Shown piece by piece: positions 15,806 to 24,772 of a stretch of 64,000 nt of DNA. The stretch is from positions 2,170,001-2,234,000 of the forward strand of contig JAFLBJ010000001.1 of the NCBI GenBank assembly GCA_017303415.1. Reading direction: 5' to 3'. Numbering within the stretch: the first letter of the stretch is position 1; every line of letters starts with the position of its first letter. Origin of the DNA: Chitinophagales bacterium. GTDB taxonomy: Bacteria > Bacteroidota > Bacteroidia > Chitinophagales > Chitinophagaceae. Below the pieces are notes generated by a model. That model was not told the origin of the DNA. It made no database searches and saw only the letters and a list, made by a program, of their open reading frames with translations. A program made the position numbers and the translations under genes.

Positions 15806-16575
15806 GCCACCGAAAGATCACCGGCTTTCTTTTTCCATACCGTTACAAAGCCACCATTCCACGAAAGGGGGAGTACTTCCGCTACCTGGCAATCCCATTT
15901 TTGCAGGAACTTAAGTCGTTTTGTCACCAATGAAAAGGGAAATACATCTTCGATGAAATTTGTTTTGCCAAAGCGGATGATCTGAAACCGGGTTTTTCCA
16001 GCCAGGTCTTCAAGTGTTTTTTTGGTAAAAAACTGGATATGCGAGAGGTCGTCGGCGGCGGATTGTACCGTGGTGCCTTTATATCCGAGTCCGGATTTGA
16101 TCTTGCTTGTCATCCGCCATATCCAATTGTTCTTTTTCTGCATCCGTTGAACCGGTTTGGTCACAAATACTTCACGGGGGCCTTTGCCATTGGGGACGGT
16201 AACGATCACTACACCGGTATCATGCAGGGAGGCATGAATAACTTTAAGCAGTTGGTCAGGTTGGTTGAGGTGTTCGAGTACTTCACTACAAACCACCGCA
16301 TGGTATTTTGTTTCGCTTACTGAAAGTTGTTCAGCGCTCATTACTTCAAAACGCACGTTGGGCAGATCATTGAGCGAACGGGCATTGGCAATTGTTTTTT
16401 CACTGATATCTATACCGAGAACATTGAAACCGTGTCGGCCAAGTCCACGGGAGATCACCCCATTTCCACAACCGACATCCAATACGACGGCGTTTTCGGG
16501 TAGGTGCTCTCTGAGGGACTTTACAATAAAATCCAATCGTTTGATATCGGCGATACGTTCAAATTCCTGTTTCAT
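15802..16575 (-). CDS. Class I SAM-dependent methyltransferase
   Basis: This 257-residue protein has motif I VVLDVGCGNGVISRGLG, the acidic end of strand 2 (VLGIDIS) and the post-motif AVVCSEVLEHLNQPDQLL, all typical of UbiE/Methyltransf_11-like enzymes. The C-terminal third is family-specific and ends in a Lys-rich tail. It sits between a GT4 and a GT2 gene, overlapping the latter by four bases, so it most likely O-methylates a sugar of the polysaccharide repeat or caps the chain. The acceptor is not identifiable. Confidence 0.88.
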   Translation of the reverse strand: MKQEFERIADIKRLDFIVKSLREHLPENAVVLDVGCGNGVISRGLGRHGFNVLGIDISEKTIANARSLNDLPNVRFEVMSAEQLSVSETKYHAVVCSEVLEHLNQPDQLLKVIHASLHDTGVVIVTVPNGKGPREVFVTKPVQRMQKKNNWIWRMTSKIKSGLGYKGTTVQSAADDLSHIQFFTKKTLEDLAGKTRFQIIRFGKTNFIEDVFPFSLVTKRLKFLQKWDCQVAEVLPLSWNGGFVTVWKKKAGDLSVA

Positions 16576-16579
16576 GCCT

Positions 16580-17713
16580 TTACTTTATTTCCAAGATTTC
16601 TGTATATACTTTTTCTACTTGCCGGGTCATTTTTCCGGCATCGAATTTTTCGGTGATCGTTGCCCTTGCTCCCGTCCCGATCTTTTTTCTAAGCTCAGGA
16701 TCTAACGCTACCTTATCCAGCGAGGTGGCCAGGTTCTCCTCAAGTCCTTCAATCGGGATCAGGTAACCGTTTTCCTCATGTATCATAATCTCCCGGGTAC
16801 CATCCGCCGCTGTGGCAATGATCGCTTTCCCCATAGCCATAGCTTCCAAAAGCGCGATGGGTAAACCCTCCCAAAGGGAAGGAAGAACAAAAATATCCGT
16901 AGCGGCCAACAAGGCTGGAATATCCGAGCGGGGCGGAGACAGGACGATCCTGTTCCGGACCGGGGATTGGGCAATTGCCTTTTCCATTTCCTCTTTTAAC
17001 TCTCCGTCACCTACCAATAAAAGGTAGAGAGCGGGGTGGGAGCTGGCCACTTTTTCAAAAGCCCGGATCATCACTAGCGGTTGCTTTTGATGGGTGAAAC
17101 GGGCAATAAAACTACAGAGTACCGCCTGGGAAGGAATTCCCAACGAGTCTCTGATATCCGGATAACCGGCATCCGGATTGAATTTCTTTGGATCGATGCC
17201 GTTATTGATCACCGTTGACTTAAAACCGCGAAAATGCTGGTACCCCGTTTCCTGATTGGATCGGGAAACCGAAATATTCAATGTGGAACGACGGGTGAGA
17301 TATTTCTCGCCCCAGGCCCTCAGGTTTCTTACCCATATGGGTTGATCATTGTGAAATGACCAGCCATGAATGGTATAGATGACCGGCAGCTTCAGCTTCC
17401 GGGCTGGGCCTAAAACATTTGAATTAGCCCTTGTGCCATGTGCATGAACCAGGTCAACCTGTTCCTGCTCCAATAATTTTCTCACCTTTTTCCAAACCGA
17501 AAAATCAAAGGGCTTTTCCGAATGTATAATATGGGTTCGGACGCCTAATTCCTGTAACCGGTCCACCATAGGGCCCGGGGTAAAGGAAAGCACCACCGGT
17601 TCAAACCGATCCCGGTCCATATTCTCCACCAGGCTGAGCAGATGGGATTCACCCCCACCGATCTTACCCTGGCGGATACATTCAAGCACTTTTATTTTTT
17701 TTGCCGATTTCAT
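16580..17713 (-). CDS. GT4 family glycosyltransferase
   Basis: This 377-residue GT-B protein begins with KKIKVLECIRQGKIGGGESHLL, a Gly-rich acceptor loop. The donor half has CSFIARFTHQKQPLVMIRAFE, LLLVGDGELKEEME and FVLPSLWEGLPIALLEAMAMG, the last being the E-G-x-P-x-x-x-x-E-A-M motif of retaining GT4 enzymes with both key glutamates. It should act at the cytosolic membrane face on the lipid-linked glycan. It lies 4 bp upstream of the methyltransferase gene and 19 bp downstream of the epimerase gene in the same run. Confidence 0.92.
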   Translation of the reverse strand: MKSAKKIKVLECIRQGKIGGGESHLLSLVENMDRDRFEPVVLSFTPGPMVDRLQELGVRTHIIHSEKPFDFSVWKKVRKLLEQEQVDLVHAHGTRANSNVLGPARKLKLPVIYTIHGWSFHNDQPIWVRNLRAWGEKYLTRRSTLNISVSRSNQETGYQHFRGFKSTVINNGIDPKKFNPDAGYPDIRDSLGIPSQAVLCSFIARFTHQKQPLVMIRAFEKVASSHPALYLLLVGDGELKEEMEKAIAQSPVRNRIVLSPPRSDIPALLAATDIFVLPSLWEGLPIALLEAMAMGKAIIATAADGTREIMIHEENGYLIPIEGLEENLATSLDKVALDPELRKKIGTGARATITEKFDAGKMTRQVEKVYTEILEIK

Positions 17714-17732
17714 GGGGTAGGTACCTGTGTGA

Positions 17733-18752
17733 TCAGGCCGGTGTTTTGGATTTGGTCAGAACCTGCCAGCCATCGGGCAGTTTCTCCGTGATCTCAATGT
17801 TTCCAAATTCCTGGCTCTGACGAGCACCTACTCTTCTTGCCCAGGCAGCCATACGTGCAATACCTTCTTTCAGGTCAATACCGGTAGGATCACCAAATAC
17901 ATGATGAGCCTTGGTATGATCGGAATAGGCATGCAGAACCTCATTACGGGCAGTGAGATAGTTGATATCGGGTGCTACACCAAATTCTGCACATACTACC
18001 TCGGCCAGTTCGTTAACCGTATATGGTTTATCAGCGCCAATATTGAATACCTGATTATACGCTTCGGGAATATTCACACATTTGGTGATCGGAATGGCCA
18101 CATCATCAATATAACTAAAGGCACGTGTTTGTGTGCCATCTCCAAAAATGGTAAGTTTTTTACCCTGCATGATCTGGTTCATGAAAATACCGATCACATT
18201 CCTGTACTTGTCGCCAATATTCTGGTTTTCTCCATACACATTATGCGGGCGGAAGACCACATAATTCAACCCAAACATTTCATGCGCGGCTTTGAGGTCG
18301 AGTTCCACGGCATATTTGGAAACGCCATAGGGATCTTCCGGCACAGGGGTCATTTCTTCGGTCATAGGCAACTGACCTTTTCCGTACACCGCGATCGAAG
18401 AAGTGAAAACAAAACACTTCACCTTGTGGATGATTGACTGATTGATCAGGTTTATACTACCGATCAGGTTATTGTTATAATTAAAATTGCGGATAAAATG
18501 AGAAAGCCCTTCTGCCGCATAGGCGGCAAGGTGATATACGTAGGTAAAGGAATACTCATTGAAAAGTTTTTCTACCAGCGCAGCATCCGTGATACTGCCT
18601 TTCACAAAATGGGCGCCTTCAGGAATATGGTCCTCAAAACCACCACTCAGGTCGTCCAGCACCACCACTTTAAAATTCATATCCAGGCAATGCTTCACCA
18701 CATGGGATCCAATGAATCCGGCACCACCTGTTACAAGTACATATTGGCTCAT
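17733..18752 (-). CDS. NAD-dependent sugar epimerase/dehydratase (extended SDR)
   Basis: The protein has 339 residues from ATG 18752, chosen because it puts YVLVTGGAGFIGSHV at the N-terminus; a longer frame overlaps the asparagine synthase gene. The NAD-binding GxxGxxG, the catalytic YGVSK (Tyr-x-x-x-Lys) and TSSIAVYG are present, as in UDP-glucose 4-epimerase-like enzymes. The substrate-side segment (RPHNVYGENQNIGDKYRN) also fits the UDP-hexose epimerase group. It likely supplies a nucleotide sugar such as UDP-galactose or a uronic acid epimer. The exact substrate is not resolvable by eye. Confidence 0.88.
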   Translation of the reverse strand: MSQYVLVTGGAGFIGSHVVKHCLDMNFKVVVLDDLSGGFEDHIPEGAHFVKGSITDAALVEKLFNEYSFTYVYHLAAYAAEGLSHFIRNFNYNNNLIGSINLINQSIIHKVKCFVFTSSIAVYGKGQLPMTEEMTPVPEDPYGVSKYAVELDLKAAHEMFGLNYVVFRPHNVYGENQNIGDKYRNVIGIFMNQIMQGKKLTIFGDGTQTRAFSYIDDVAIPITKCVNIPEAYNQVFNIGADKPYTVNELAEVVCAEFGVAPDINYLTARNEVLHAYSDHTKAHHVFGDPTGIDLKEGIARMAAWARRVGARQSQEFGNIEITEKLPDGWQVLTKSKTPA

Positions 18753-18784
18753 AAAATTGATTTTAGCGATTGTTTTTTTTAATA

Positions 18785-20683
18785 TTATAGCGGGGCGATC
18801 CACCGGTTATACCATAATTGGAAAACCAGCAATTGCCACAGTTTTTGATAATTTACCTTTTCTCCACGCAAGTATCGGTCGCGCAATTCAACAATTGGAC
18901 CGGGATTAAACAAACCGGTCTTCAATAACGCCTCTTCACTCAGATAGGTCATCAATTGTTGTTTGAGATCATCCTTGAACCAAACCATCAACGGAGCGAT
19001 AAAAGGCCGCTTGGGACGGTCCATCAGTTCCTTGGGAATATACTTATGTACGATTTCCTTGAGCAACCATTTTGTCACCCCGTCACGAATCTTCATGTCA
19101 GAGGGTAACTGGGCAAGGAATTCGATGATATGATGATCGAGCATCGGTTCCCTGCCTTCCAGGCCAACGGCCATCGTGGCCCTGTCGACCTTCACCAAAT
19201 TATTGTCTACCAGAAAGGTTTTATAATCTACCGCCAACAGGTTGTTTACTTGTTCCTGGTTCTTTGTCAGAAGACTTCCGGAATCAAAGAAAGTATCCAG
19301 ATTGTGAAAGTCTTTTGACAAAAAACCTTCCACTTCCGATTGAGTAATGTATTGGCTGATATATTTAACTGCTTTGGAAGGATTGTGGTGCTTCCAGATC
19401 AGTTTCATCTTTTCGTAACGGGTGGTAAAATTGTATTTTTTGTTGAAATAGGGGATACGGTCAGGGGGAATGGTCTGCATGAAATTGCTCAGCACCGATT
19501 GCAGGGCCACGGGATACGAAGTGTATTTAATGGCCTGTTTGAATTTGTTGTATCCTCCAAAAATCTCGTCTCCACCATCCGCACTCAACGCTACTTTTAC
19601 GGTTTCCCTGGCCAGTTTACTGACCAATACGGTTGGCACGGTGGAATTATCGGCAAATGGTTCGTCGTAGATCTCTGGCAATAGCGGGAGAACAGTTGCC
19701 GCTTCCTTATGGGTAATATAGAGTTCCGTATGATCAGTACCCAGGTACTGTGCAATTTTCTTGGCTTCCGGTGCTTCATTGAATTCTTTTTCTTCAAATC
19801 CAATGGTAAAGGTCTTTAGCTTCTCTGTGCGGTCATGCTGCAGGATGGCAGCAACGGAAGAACTGTCATACCCACCACTCAAAAACACACCAACAGGTAC
19901 ATCGGCTACCATACGGTAATCATACCCTTTTTTTAAAAGCCGGTCGGTTTCCTGAATGGCTTCCTGATCAGAGATCTTTAAGGTAGGTCGGTTGTAGTAG
20001 TCATACACGTCCCAATATTTTTCCAGCTGTGTTTGACGTGTTGCCAGGTTCAACCTTAGTAAATGCCCGGGAAGTAGTTTATGTGTCTTTTCAAAAATGG
20101 TATAAGGGGCAGGGATATAGCTGTATTGCAGGTATAGGGCCAGGCTTTCCCGGCTAATGTTCCGTTGAAAGGAAGGGTACTGGGAGAAACTCTTTAATTC
20201 CGAACTAAAGAGCAATACATCATTATCCAGATAATAATAAAGAGGCTTTACACCAGCGCGGTCACGGATAAAAACCACTTCATTTTTTACCTTATCATGA
20301 ATGACCAGGGCGAACATTCCTGTCATTTTTTCCAAAATGCCTGTTCCCCAGCAATGGTATCCTTTCAGGATGACCTCTGTATCTGACCAGGAATTAAAGC
20401 TGTATCCTTTTTCCTCTAATTCTTTCCGGATCTCTTTGAAATTATAAACCTCCCCATTGAAATCGATGCATAAATGCTCAAAGTACATGGGTTGGTGCCC
20501 GAGTGGAGAGAGATCAAGAATTGAAAGTCTTCGTTGCCCGAGGCCTATGGTGGCATCGGGGGTGGAGATGATATCATAGCCCGCATCATCCGGTCCCCGG
20601 TGTGTGAGGGCATCGGTCATCCGGACCAGAACATCTTTTCCAGTCTCCTTTTTAAAATCGATAAATCCTGCTATTCCGCACAT
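18785..20683 (-). CDS. asnB: Asparagine synthase-like glutamine amidotransferase
   Basis: This 632-residue protein has the full AsnB layout. The class II glutaminase domain starts with the catalytic Cys2 (MCGIAGF) and has THRGPDDAG and VYNFKEIRKEL. The synthetase domain has the ATP-binding PP-loop SGGYDSSSVAAIL and LSADGGDEIFGGY. Length and motifs fit glutamine-hydrolysing asparagine synthase. Its place inside a polysaccharide operon, 6 bp from a GT2 gene, suggests that it may amidate a sugar acid (uronamide formation) instead of aspartate, as proposed for similar genes in O-antigen loci. Sequence alone does not separate the two. Confidence 0.9.
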   Translation of the reverse strand: MCGIAGFIDFKKETGKDVLVRMTDALTHRGPDDAGYDIISTPDATIGLGQRRLSILDLSPLGHQPMYFEHLCIDFNGEVYNFKEIRKELEEKGYSFNSWSDTEVILKGYHCWGTGILEKMTGMFALVIHDKVKNEVVFIRDRAGVKPLYYYLDNDVLLFSSELKSFSQYPSFQRNISRESLALYLQYSYIPAPYTIFEKTHKLLPGHLLRLNLATRQTQLEKYWDVYDYYNRPTLKISDQEAIQETDRLLKKGYDYRMVADVPVGVFLSGGYDSSSVAAILQHDRTEKLKTFTIGFEEKEFNEAPEAKKIAQYLGTDHTELYITHKEAATVLPLLPEIYDEPFADNSTVPTVLVSKLARETVKVALSADGGDEIFGGYNKFKQAIKYTSYPVALQSVLSNFMQTIPPDRIPYFNKKYNFTTRYEKMKLIWKHHNPSKAVKYISQYITQSEVEGFLSKDFHNLDTFFDSGSLLTKNQEQVNNLLAVDYKTFLVDNNLVKVDRATMAVGLEGREPMLDHHIIEFLAQLPSDMKIRDGVTKWLLKEIVHKYIPKELMDRPKRPFIAPLMVWFKDDLKQQLMTYLSEEALLKTGLFNPGPIVELRDRYLRGEKVNYQKLWQLLVFQLWYNRWIAPL

Positions 20684-20689
20684 ATATTA

Positions 20690-21592
20690 TCAATTAAAGG
20701 AGATTGATTTATTAAAATGCCAACCAATGCCTTTCCAGAAGGAACGCAGGTGATGCCATTGCTTTTTAAGAATGAATTGCGCTGTGTTCTTTGGTACAGT
20801 CAGGAAAGTGAAATAGGCACAAAACACCAGGAATTGCAGGAAGGAAACATTTCTCTTCATAAAAAGGATCCTGTTCCGGGTATGGTAAAATGTTTTAAAC
20901 GGGCTTGATTTACCTGTTGTCATTGACTCCTTGTGATAGAAGAGGGATTTGGGCTGATAATAGATCTTGTATCCTTTTCTTCTGATATGCGAACACCAAT
21001 CGAGTTCTTCGTAGTAAATAAAGAACTGTTCGGGCAGGGGGCCAACTTCATCGATCACTTTTCGGGGGACCATCATACCGGCGCCATGTGCATAATTGGT
21101 TTCTTTAATGGTATCGTATTGACCGTTGTCCTTTTCCTGGCAACCGATCATGCCATTTCTGCCGGTGAAGATATTTACAGCTTCATAGCCGGCATATTCA
21201 ATGGTTCCTTTATGAAAGAAGTAATGAAATTTTGGACTGGCCATGCCGGCATCGGGGAATTGATCAAATATTTCCAGCAGCCCTTCAATCAGTCCGGGGG
21301 TAAATTCTGTATCATTATTGACAATAAAGAGAAATTCGCCTTTTGCAGCCCGGATACCCACATTATTGCCTCCGGTAAAGCCAAGGTTCTTCCCATTTAA
21401 AATGACTTTTACATCGGGGTAAATTTCTTTGAATGTGGCTGTAGGATCCTCTTTGGAGCCATTGTCCACCACGATCACCTCAACGTTTTTGTAGGTATTT
21501 TCCCTGTTCAGGGAGTGAAGGAATTCGCAGGTTACGGGTGTTGTGTTCCACGTAAGTGTAACTATTGACACTAAGGGATTAGTGTTTGTCAT
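20690..21592 (-). CDS. GT2 family glycosyltransferase (rhamnosyltransferase-like)
   Basis: The 300-residue GT-A protein has VSIVTLTWNTTPVTCEFL, VIVVDNGSKEDP, NLGFTGGNNVGIRAAKG, the metal-binding NNDTEF and the acceptor-side EELDWCSHIRRKGYKIYY. This set is typical of the rhamnosyltransferase/GT2 group in O-antigen clusters. A hydrophobic stretch near the C-terminus (FLVFCAYFTFLTVP) may anchor it to the membrane. It follows the phosphoglycosyl transferase gene after 43 bp and precedes asnB by 6 bp. Confidence 0.9.
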   Translation of the reverse strand: MTNTNPLVSIVTLTWNTTPVTCEFLHSLNRENTYKNVEVIVVDNGSKEDPTATFKEIYPDVKVILNGKNLGFTGGNNVGIRAAKGEFLFIVNNDTEFTPGLIEGLLEIFDQFPDAGMASPKFHYFFHKGTIEYAGYEAVNIFTGRNGMIGCQEKDNGQYDTIKETNYAHGAGMMVPRKVIDEVGPLPEQFFIYYEELDWCSHIRRKGYKIYYQPKSLFYHKESMTTGKSSPFKTFYHTRNRILFMKRNVSFLQFLVFCAYFTFLTVPKNTAQFILKKQWHHLRSFWKGIGWHFNKSISFN

Positions 21593-21635
21593 GCTTCAGG
21601 TTTATAGGGACGAAAAATAATAAAAAAGAAACGAT

Positions 21636-22760
21636 TTACACATTCGTTTTCTGAAATAATGCCTTGGGAGTCACTGCCATGATCTTCAGGTCGGAGATCA
21701 GGTTGTTCTTCCGGGCATAGTCGATATCCAGGGATATCCGGTCTTCTGCAGACATATCTTCCTGGCCTCTCTTTTTCACCTGCCACAATCCGGTGATACC
21801 AGCAGGGGCCATAAACCTTTCCGACCATTCATTGGTAGTAAGTGTTGAGGCTTCGTAGAGGGGAAGGGGGCGGTTACCCACGATGGACATATCGCCTTTC
21901 AGTACATTGAAAAATTGTGGAAGTTCATCAAGGCTTGTGTTTCGCAGAAAACACCCAACCTTGGTGATGCGGGGGTCATTTTTGATCTTGAAGAAACTTG
22001 CACCGGCACCATTGTTCAGGTACTGGTTCATTTGCTTCATTTCTGCCAATTTTTTGTCGGCATCCATAATCATGGTGCGGAACTTGTAAAAATTGAAAAC
22101 CTTGAATCCTTTTCCAGCCCGCTGTGCGGTATAGAAAACGGGACCACGGCTTTCCACCCGGATAGCGATCGCGATCAGGATGAATACCGGCAGGAGGAAG
22201 AGGATGAGCAGGGAGGCGATCAATATATCCACAGCCCTTTTCACCAGGTAGTTAAAGCCATTTCCTACTTTTGTTATCAGGACCTGGTTATCGATGGTAA
22301 TATTCGAAGCGGCTTTTTCCATCCGATATTTACCCACCTTGCTGAGAAATTTCACCTTATCCAGAAAAGCCTGGGTTTCGGATACCTCGGTGATATCGTC
22401 CACCAGTTTCATGCGTTGAAGCATATCGAACTGGACGGCATTCAGAAATTCTTTATTGTAAACAACAGGAATAAACGACAGCTTATAATGGCTCTTTAGC
22501 CAGGTGCAAAAACTGCTGAATTCATTCTCCCGAAAGGGGAAATTGATAATGATGGCCTCAGGAAGTTGGCTATCGTTCTCCATCAACCGAAGTAAGCGGG
22601 TCCTGGCGGAAATGTAGCTGTCAGCCATATAGCCGTTGTGTTTGGCGTTGGCCGATTTATGGAAATGGATGTGGAATAATCGCATTTCACTTCCGCTATC
22701 CATTTCGGGATGGCCATGCTTGCTGACGGGGTCAGGCAATATGGTAGTCAATGATTTCAT
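21636..22760 (-). CDS. Priming phosphoglycosyl transferase with N-terminal receiver-like domain
   Basis: The protein has 374 residues. The C-terminal half is a bacterial sugar transferase (WcaJ/PglC type): a membrane hairpin at about residues 170-195, RAGKGFKVFNFYKFRTMI, NDPRITKVGCFLRNTSLDELPQ in two adjoining parts, and GDMSIVGNRPLP with PAGITGLWQVKKRG. It should start the repeat unit by moving a sugar-1-phosphate to undecaprenyl phosphate. The N-terminal ~150 residues do not hold the usual four membrane helices. They look like a degenerate response-regulator receiver (PEAIIINFPF, FIPVVYNKE, KLVDDITEV), with Asn in the phosphoacceptor place. It lies 45 bp after the stand-alone pseudo-receiver gene. 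Confidence 0.88.
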   Translation of the reverse strand: MKSLTTILPDPVSKHGHPEMDSGSEMRLFHIHFHKSANAKHNGYMADSYISARTRLLRLMENDSQLPEAIIINFPFRENEFSSFCTWLKSHYKLSFIPVVYNKEFLNAVQFDMLQRMKLVDDITEVSETQAFLDKVKFLSKVGKYRMEKAASNITIDNQVLITKVGNGFNYLVKRAVDILIASLLILFLLPVFILIAIAIRVESRGPVFYTAQRAGKGFKVFNFYKFRTMIMDADKKLAEMKQMNQYLNNGAGASFFKIKNDPRITKVGCFLRNTSLDELPQFFNVLKGDMSIVGNRPLPLYEASTLTTNEWSERFMAPAGITGLWQVKKRGQEDMSAEDRISLDIDYARKNNLISDLKIMAVTPKALFQKTNV

Positions 22761-22805
22761 GTTCAGTTGTCAATTTTCAAAGGGTTATAGAAAAAAGGGA
22801 CGAGA

Positions 22806-23243
22806 TCAGATACTTACTTTAAGGGACCCCATTTCAACATTGCTGAAATTGAGGGAAACATTACTGAAGGCGAATTCGGATTCCTGGATCGCTTCCTGAA
22901 CACGCTTCTGTAAATAAAGCGGATCAAAGGGTTTCAGTAATACTTCGGTGACCCCCAGGTTTTTCAGGTGAGCCCGAAATTCGGGCGAATGATTGTTGGT
23001 AACTACGAAAACCGGAATGGAAAGAAACAAATAACTGCTTCTTACATGACGGAGAAAATCATAGTTAATGTCTTGAATATCATCTACGGATAGAATGATG
23101 GCGTCAGTTGCGCCCATTTGAAGACTGGCCATTCCGCTGATACAATTCCGATCGGATACGATCCGGTATTGTTTTTGCAGTACAGTTCTTAGCAAGAATG
23201 AAATTGCCTCACTCTTCTCAATTATCAATACTTTTCGTTTCAT
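22806..23243 (-). CDS. Pseudo-receiver protein (response regulator without phosphoacceptor Asp)
   Basis: This is a single-domain protein of 145 residues from ATG 23243; a longer frame adds seven residues before it. The CheY-like order of strands is visible (KVLIIEKSEAISFLLR, DAIILSVDD, IPVFVVTNNH, VTEVLLKPFDP). The conserved Thr82 and Lys104 are kept. The acidic pair is reduced to Glu9-Lys10, and the phosphoacceptor Asp is replaced by Ser52, although Asp54 and Asp55 are close. This points to phosphorylation-independent signalling or a scaffold role. It sits just before the priming transferase gene, whose own N-terminal domain has a similar fold, so a heterodimeric control of chain initiation is possible (inference). 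Confidence 0.8.
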   Translation of the reverse strand: MKRKVLIIEKSEAISFLLRTVLQKQYRIVSDRNCISGMASLQMGATDAIILSVDDIQDINYDFLRHVRSSYLFLSIPVFVVTNNHSPEFRAHLKNLGVTEVLLKPFDPLYLQKRVQEAIQESEFAFSNVSLNFSNVEMGSLKVSI

Positions 23244-23352
23244 AGCGTAATTCCTTTGAACCAATAATTAATTTAATTATGGTATCGCATAGGTGGAGGC
23301 ATTCAGAGGAATTCCGGATAGAGGTTTACGATAAGATGATATTGGAGGACAA

Positions 23353-23371
23353 CATTTCAATTATTGAAATG
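23353..23371. promoter_or_regulatory. 19-bp perfect palindrome upstream of the pseudo-receiver gene
   Basis: CATTTCAAT-t-ATTGAAATG has 9-bp arms around a single base and lies 110 bp upstream of the start at 23243, in a 257-bp gap between minus-strand genes. The size and symmetry suit a dimeric repressor or activator site. No clear -7 box was found in the gap, so the link to a promoter is unproven. Confidence 0.4.
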
Positions 23372-23500
23372 CCAGGGTGGGTATTCAAAGGAAGGGATGG
23401 GTTGGCAGCAATAGTAGAATTGGCCATAAAAGTAGTGCCCAGTTCCCGAATTTCAAAATTCCCAAGCACGTATTTTAGTAAATACCCTTAAAGTGGTATG

Positions 23501-24685
23501 TTAAACCCCTCTTTTGGCCTTTTCCCACAAAACAGACTGATTTCCACGTAAATACCTTAAAAATCCCTGGTATAAGGAGAGGTTCATGAAGACAAAGTAG
23601 TAAGGAATCAACAATAACTTAATAATCGGGATACGTACTTTTACGATACTTACCAGCACAGCCAGTCCATAAAAAAGGACCTGGGCTATCAAAAGAACAT
23701 CAAAAAGGGGAGAGGTGGTTTTTAGTGCCAGAATAATGTTCAATACGAGTATAACCGGAAGCAGAAACGGGCATACCACCCAGCGCAATACCCTGTGCGA
23801 AATGTACTGAAAGGAAGCTTTACCATACTTAAATATATTCAACAGGCCGGACAACATCACAACCGACTGAAAACCTCCGGCACTGATCCGGATCTTTCGT
23901 TTTCGCTCGTCTGCCAATGAAAAAGACGGTGCTTCGGAGGCAATGGCGGCAGGCTCGTAGACCACCCGATAACCCTTCATGCATACACGTAAGGAAAGAA
24001 TAAAATCATCCAGGATGGTGCCTTCGTCCGGTCTTTCATACAATTCCTTTCGAAAAGAGAACAATTCACCGGCTGCGCCAACTACCGTATAAAAAGCTGA
24101 ATCGAGTTTTTTAAGAAATGATTCATACTTCCAGTAAAATCCTTCTCCCGATCCTGCTTTATTGGTACCGTCCCGGGAAATAACCTGTTTCTCCCCAGCC
24201 ACTCCACCTACCTTAGGATCTGAATAATGTCGGATGATGTTTCGGATGGCCTCGGGGTTCAGGCTTGTATTTGCATCACAAAATATGACAAGGTCATGCT
24301 TTACTTCCCCAACAGCCCGGTGCATGGCCGCGATCTTACCCCTTCTTTCGGGAGAATGCATGTGCCTGATACGGGGATGGTTCTTTAAGATATCGCCGGA
24401 ATGGTCGGTTGAGCCATCCGTTATGAACAATATCTCCAGCCTGTCGGCCGGGTAATCCAGCGCATAGCAATTCCTGATCTTTTCTTCCAGAAAATCTGCC
24501 TCATTAAAACAGGGAACCACGAGGGAGGCACCGGGTGCAGGCTCAGGTAATTCCGCGATCTGCGTATTACCTCCACCAAACAGCTTCCTCAACTTTATCA
24601 GGAACCAGAGCAATATCCCGTATCCGACATAGGCATAAAAGACAATGAACAGACAGAAATAAAAAAGAATAATTAATAGCATCAT
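23501..24685 (-). CDS. Membrane GT2 glycosyltransferase
   Basis: The protein has 394 residues: an N-terminal membrane segment (about 3-30), a GT-A domain and three or more C-terminal membrane segments (about 285-370). Motifs are ASLVVPCFNEADFLEEKI, ILFITDGSTDHSG, FCDANTSLN (the DxD position), DDFILSLRVCMKGYRVVYEP and RKRKIRISAGG in the place of QxxRW. This is the layout of ICA/hyaluronan-synthase-like GT2 enzymes. It is the first gene of the nine-gene minus-strand run, separated by 257 bp from the pseudo-receiver gene and divergent from the AftB-like gene. Confidence 0.87.
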   Translation of the reverse strand: MMLLIILFYFCLFIVFYAYVGYGILLWFLIKLRKLFGGGNTQIAELPEPAPGASLVVPCFNEADFLEEKIRNCYALDYPADRLEILFITDGSTDHSGDILKNHPRIRHMHSPERRGKIAAMHRAVGEVKHDLVIFCDANTSLNPEAIRNIIRHYSDPKVGGVAGEKQVISRDGTNKAGSGEGFYWKYESFLKKLDSAFYTVVGAAGELFSFRKELYERPDEGTILDDFILSLRVCMKGYRVVYEPAAIASEAPSFSLADERKRKIRISAGGFQSVVMLSGLLNIFKYGKASFQYISHRVLRWVVCPFLLPVILVLNIILALKTTSPLFDVLLIAQVLFYGLAVLVSIVKVRIPIIKLLLIPYYFVFMNLSLYQGFLRYLRGNQSVLWEKAKRGV

Positions 24686-24728
24686 ACGGGTGATATTACT
24701 ATTTTGGCAATAAAATTACTCTTATTTT

Positions 24729-24751
24729 GCTTTTTTCAACTTTGAAAAAGC
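24729..24751. promoter_or_regulatory. Inverted repeat between divergent glycosyltransferase genes
   Basis: GCTTTTTTCAA and TTTGAAAAAGC form an 11-bp near-perfect inverted repeat in the 87-bp space between the divergent starts at 24685 and 24773. It could be a shared operator for the two transcription units. An attenuator-like hairpin is the alternative. Confidence 0.35.
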
Positions 24752-24772
24752 AAGATTATCAAGATATTACCG

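Noticed and set aside
23279..23491. 70-codon plus-strand frame in the gap before the pseudo-receiver gene
   Set aside because: It has no recognisable domain or signal, its start is embedded in AT-rich sequence, and the region contains a palindrome more in keeping with regulation.
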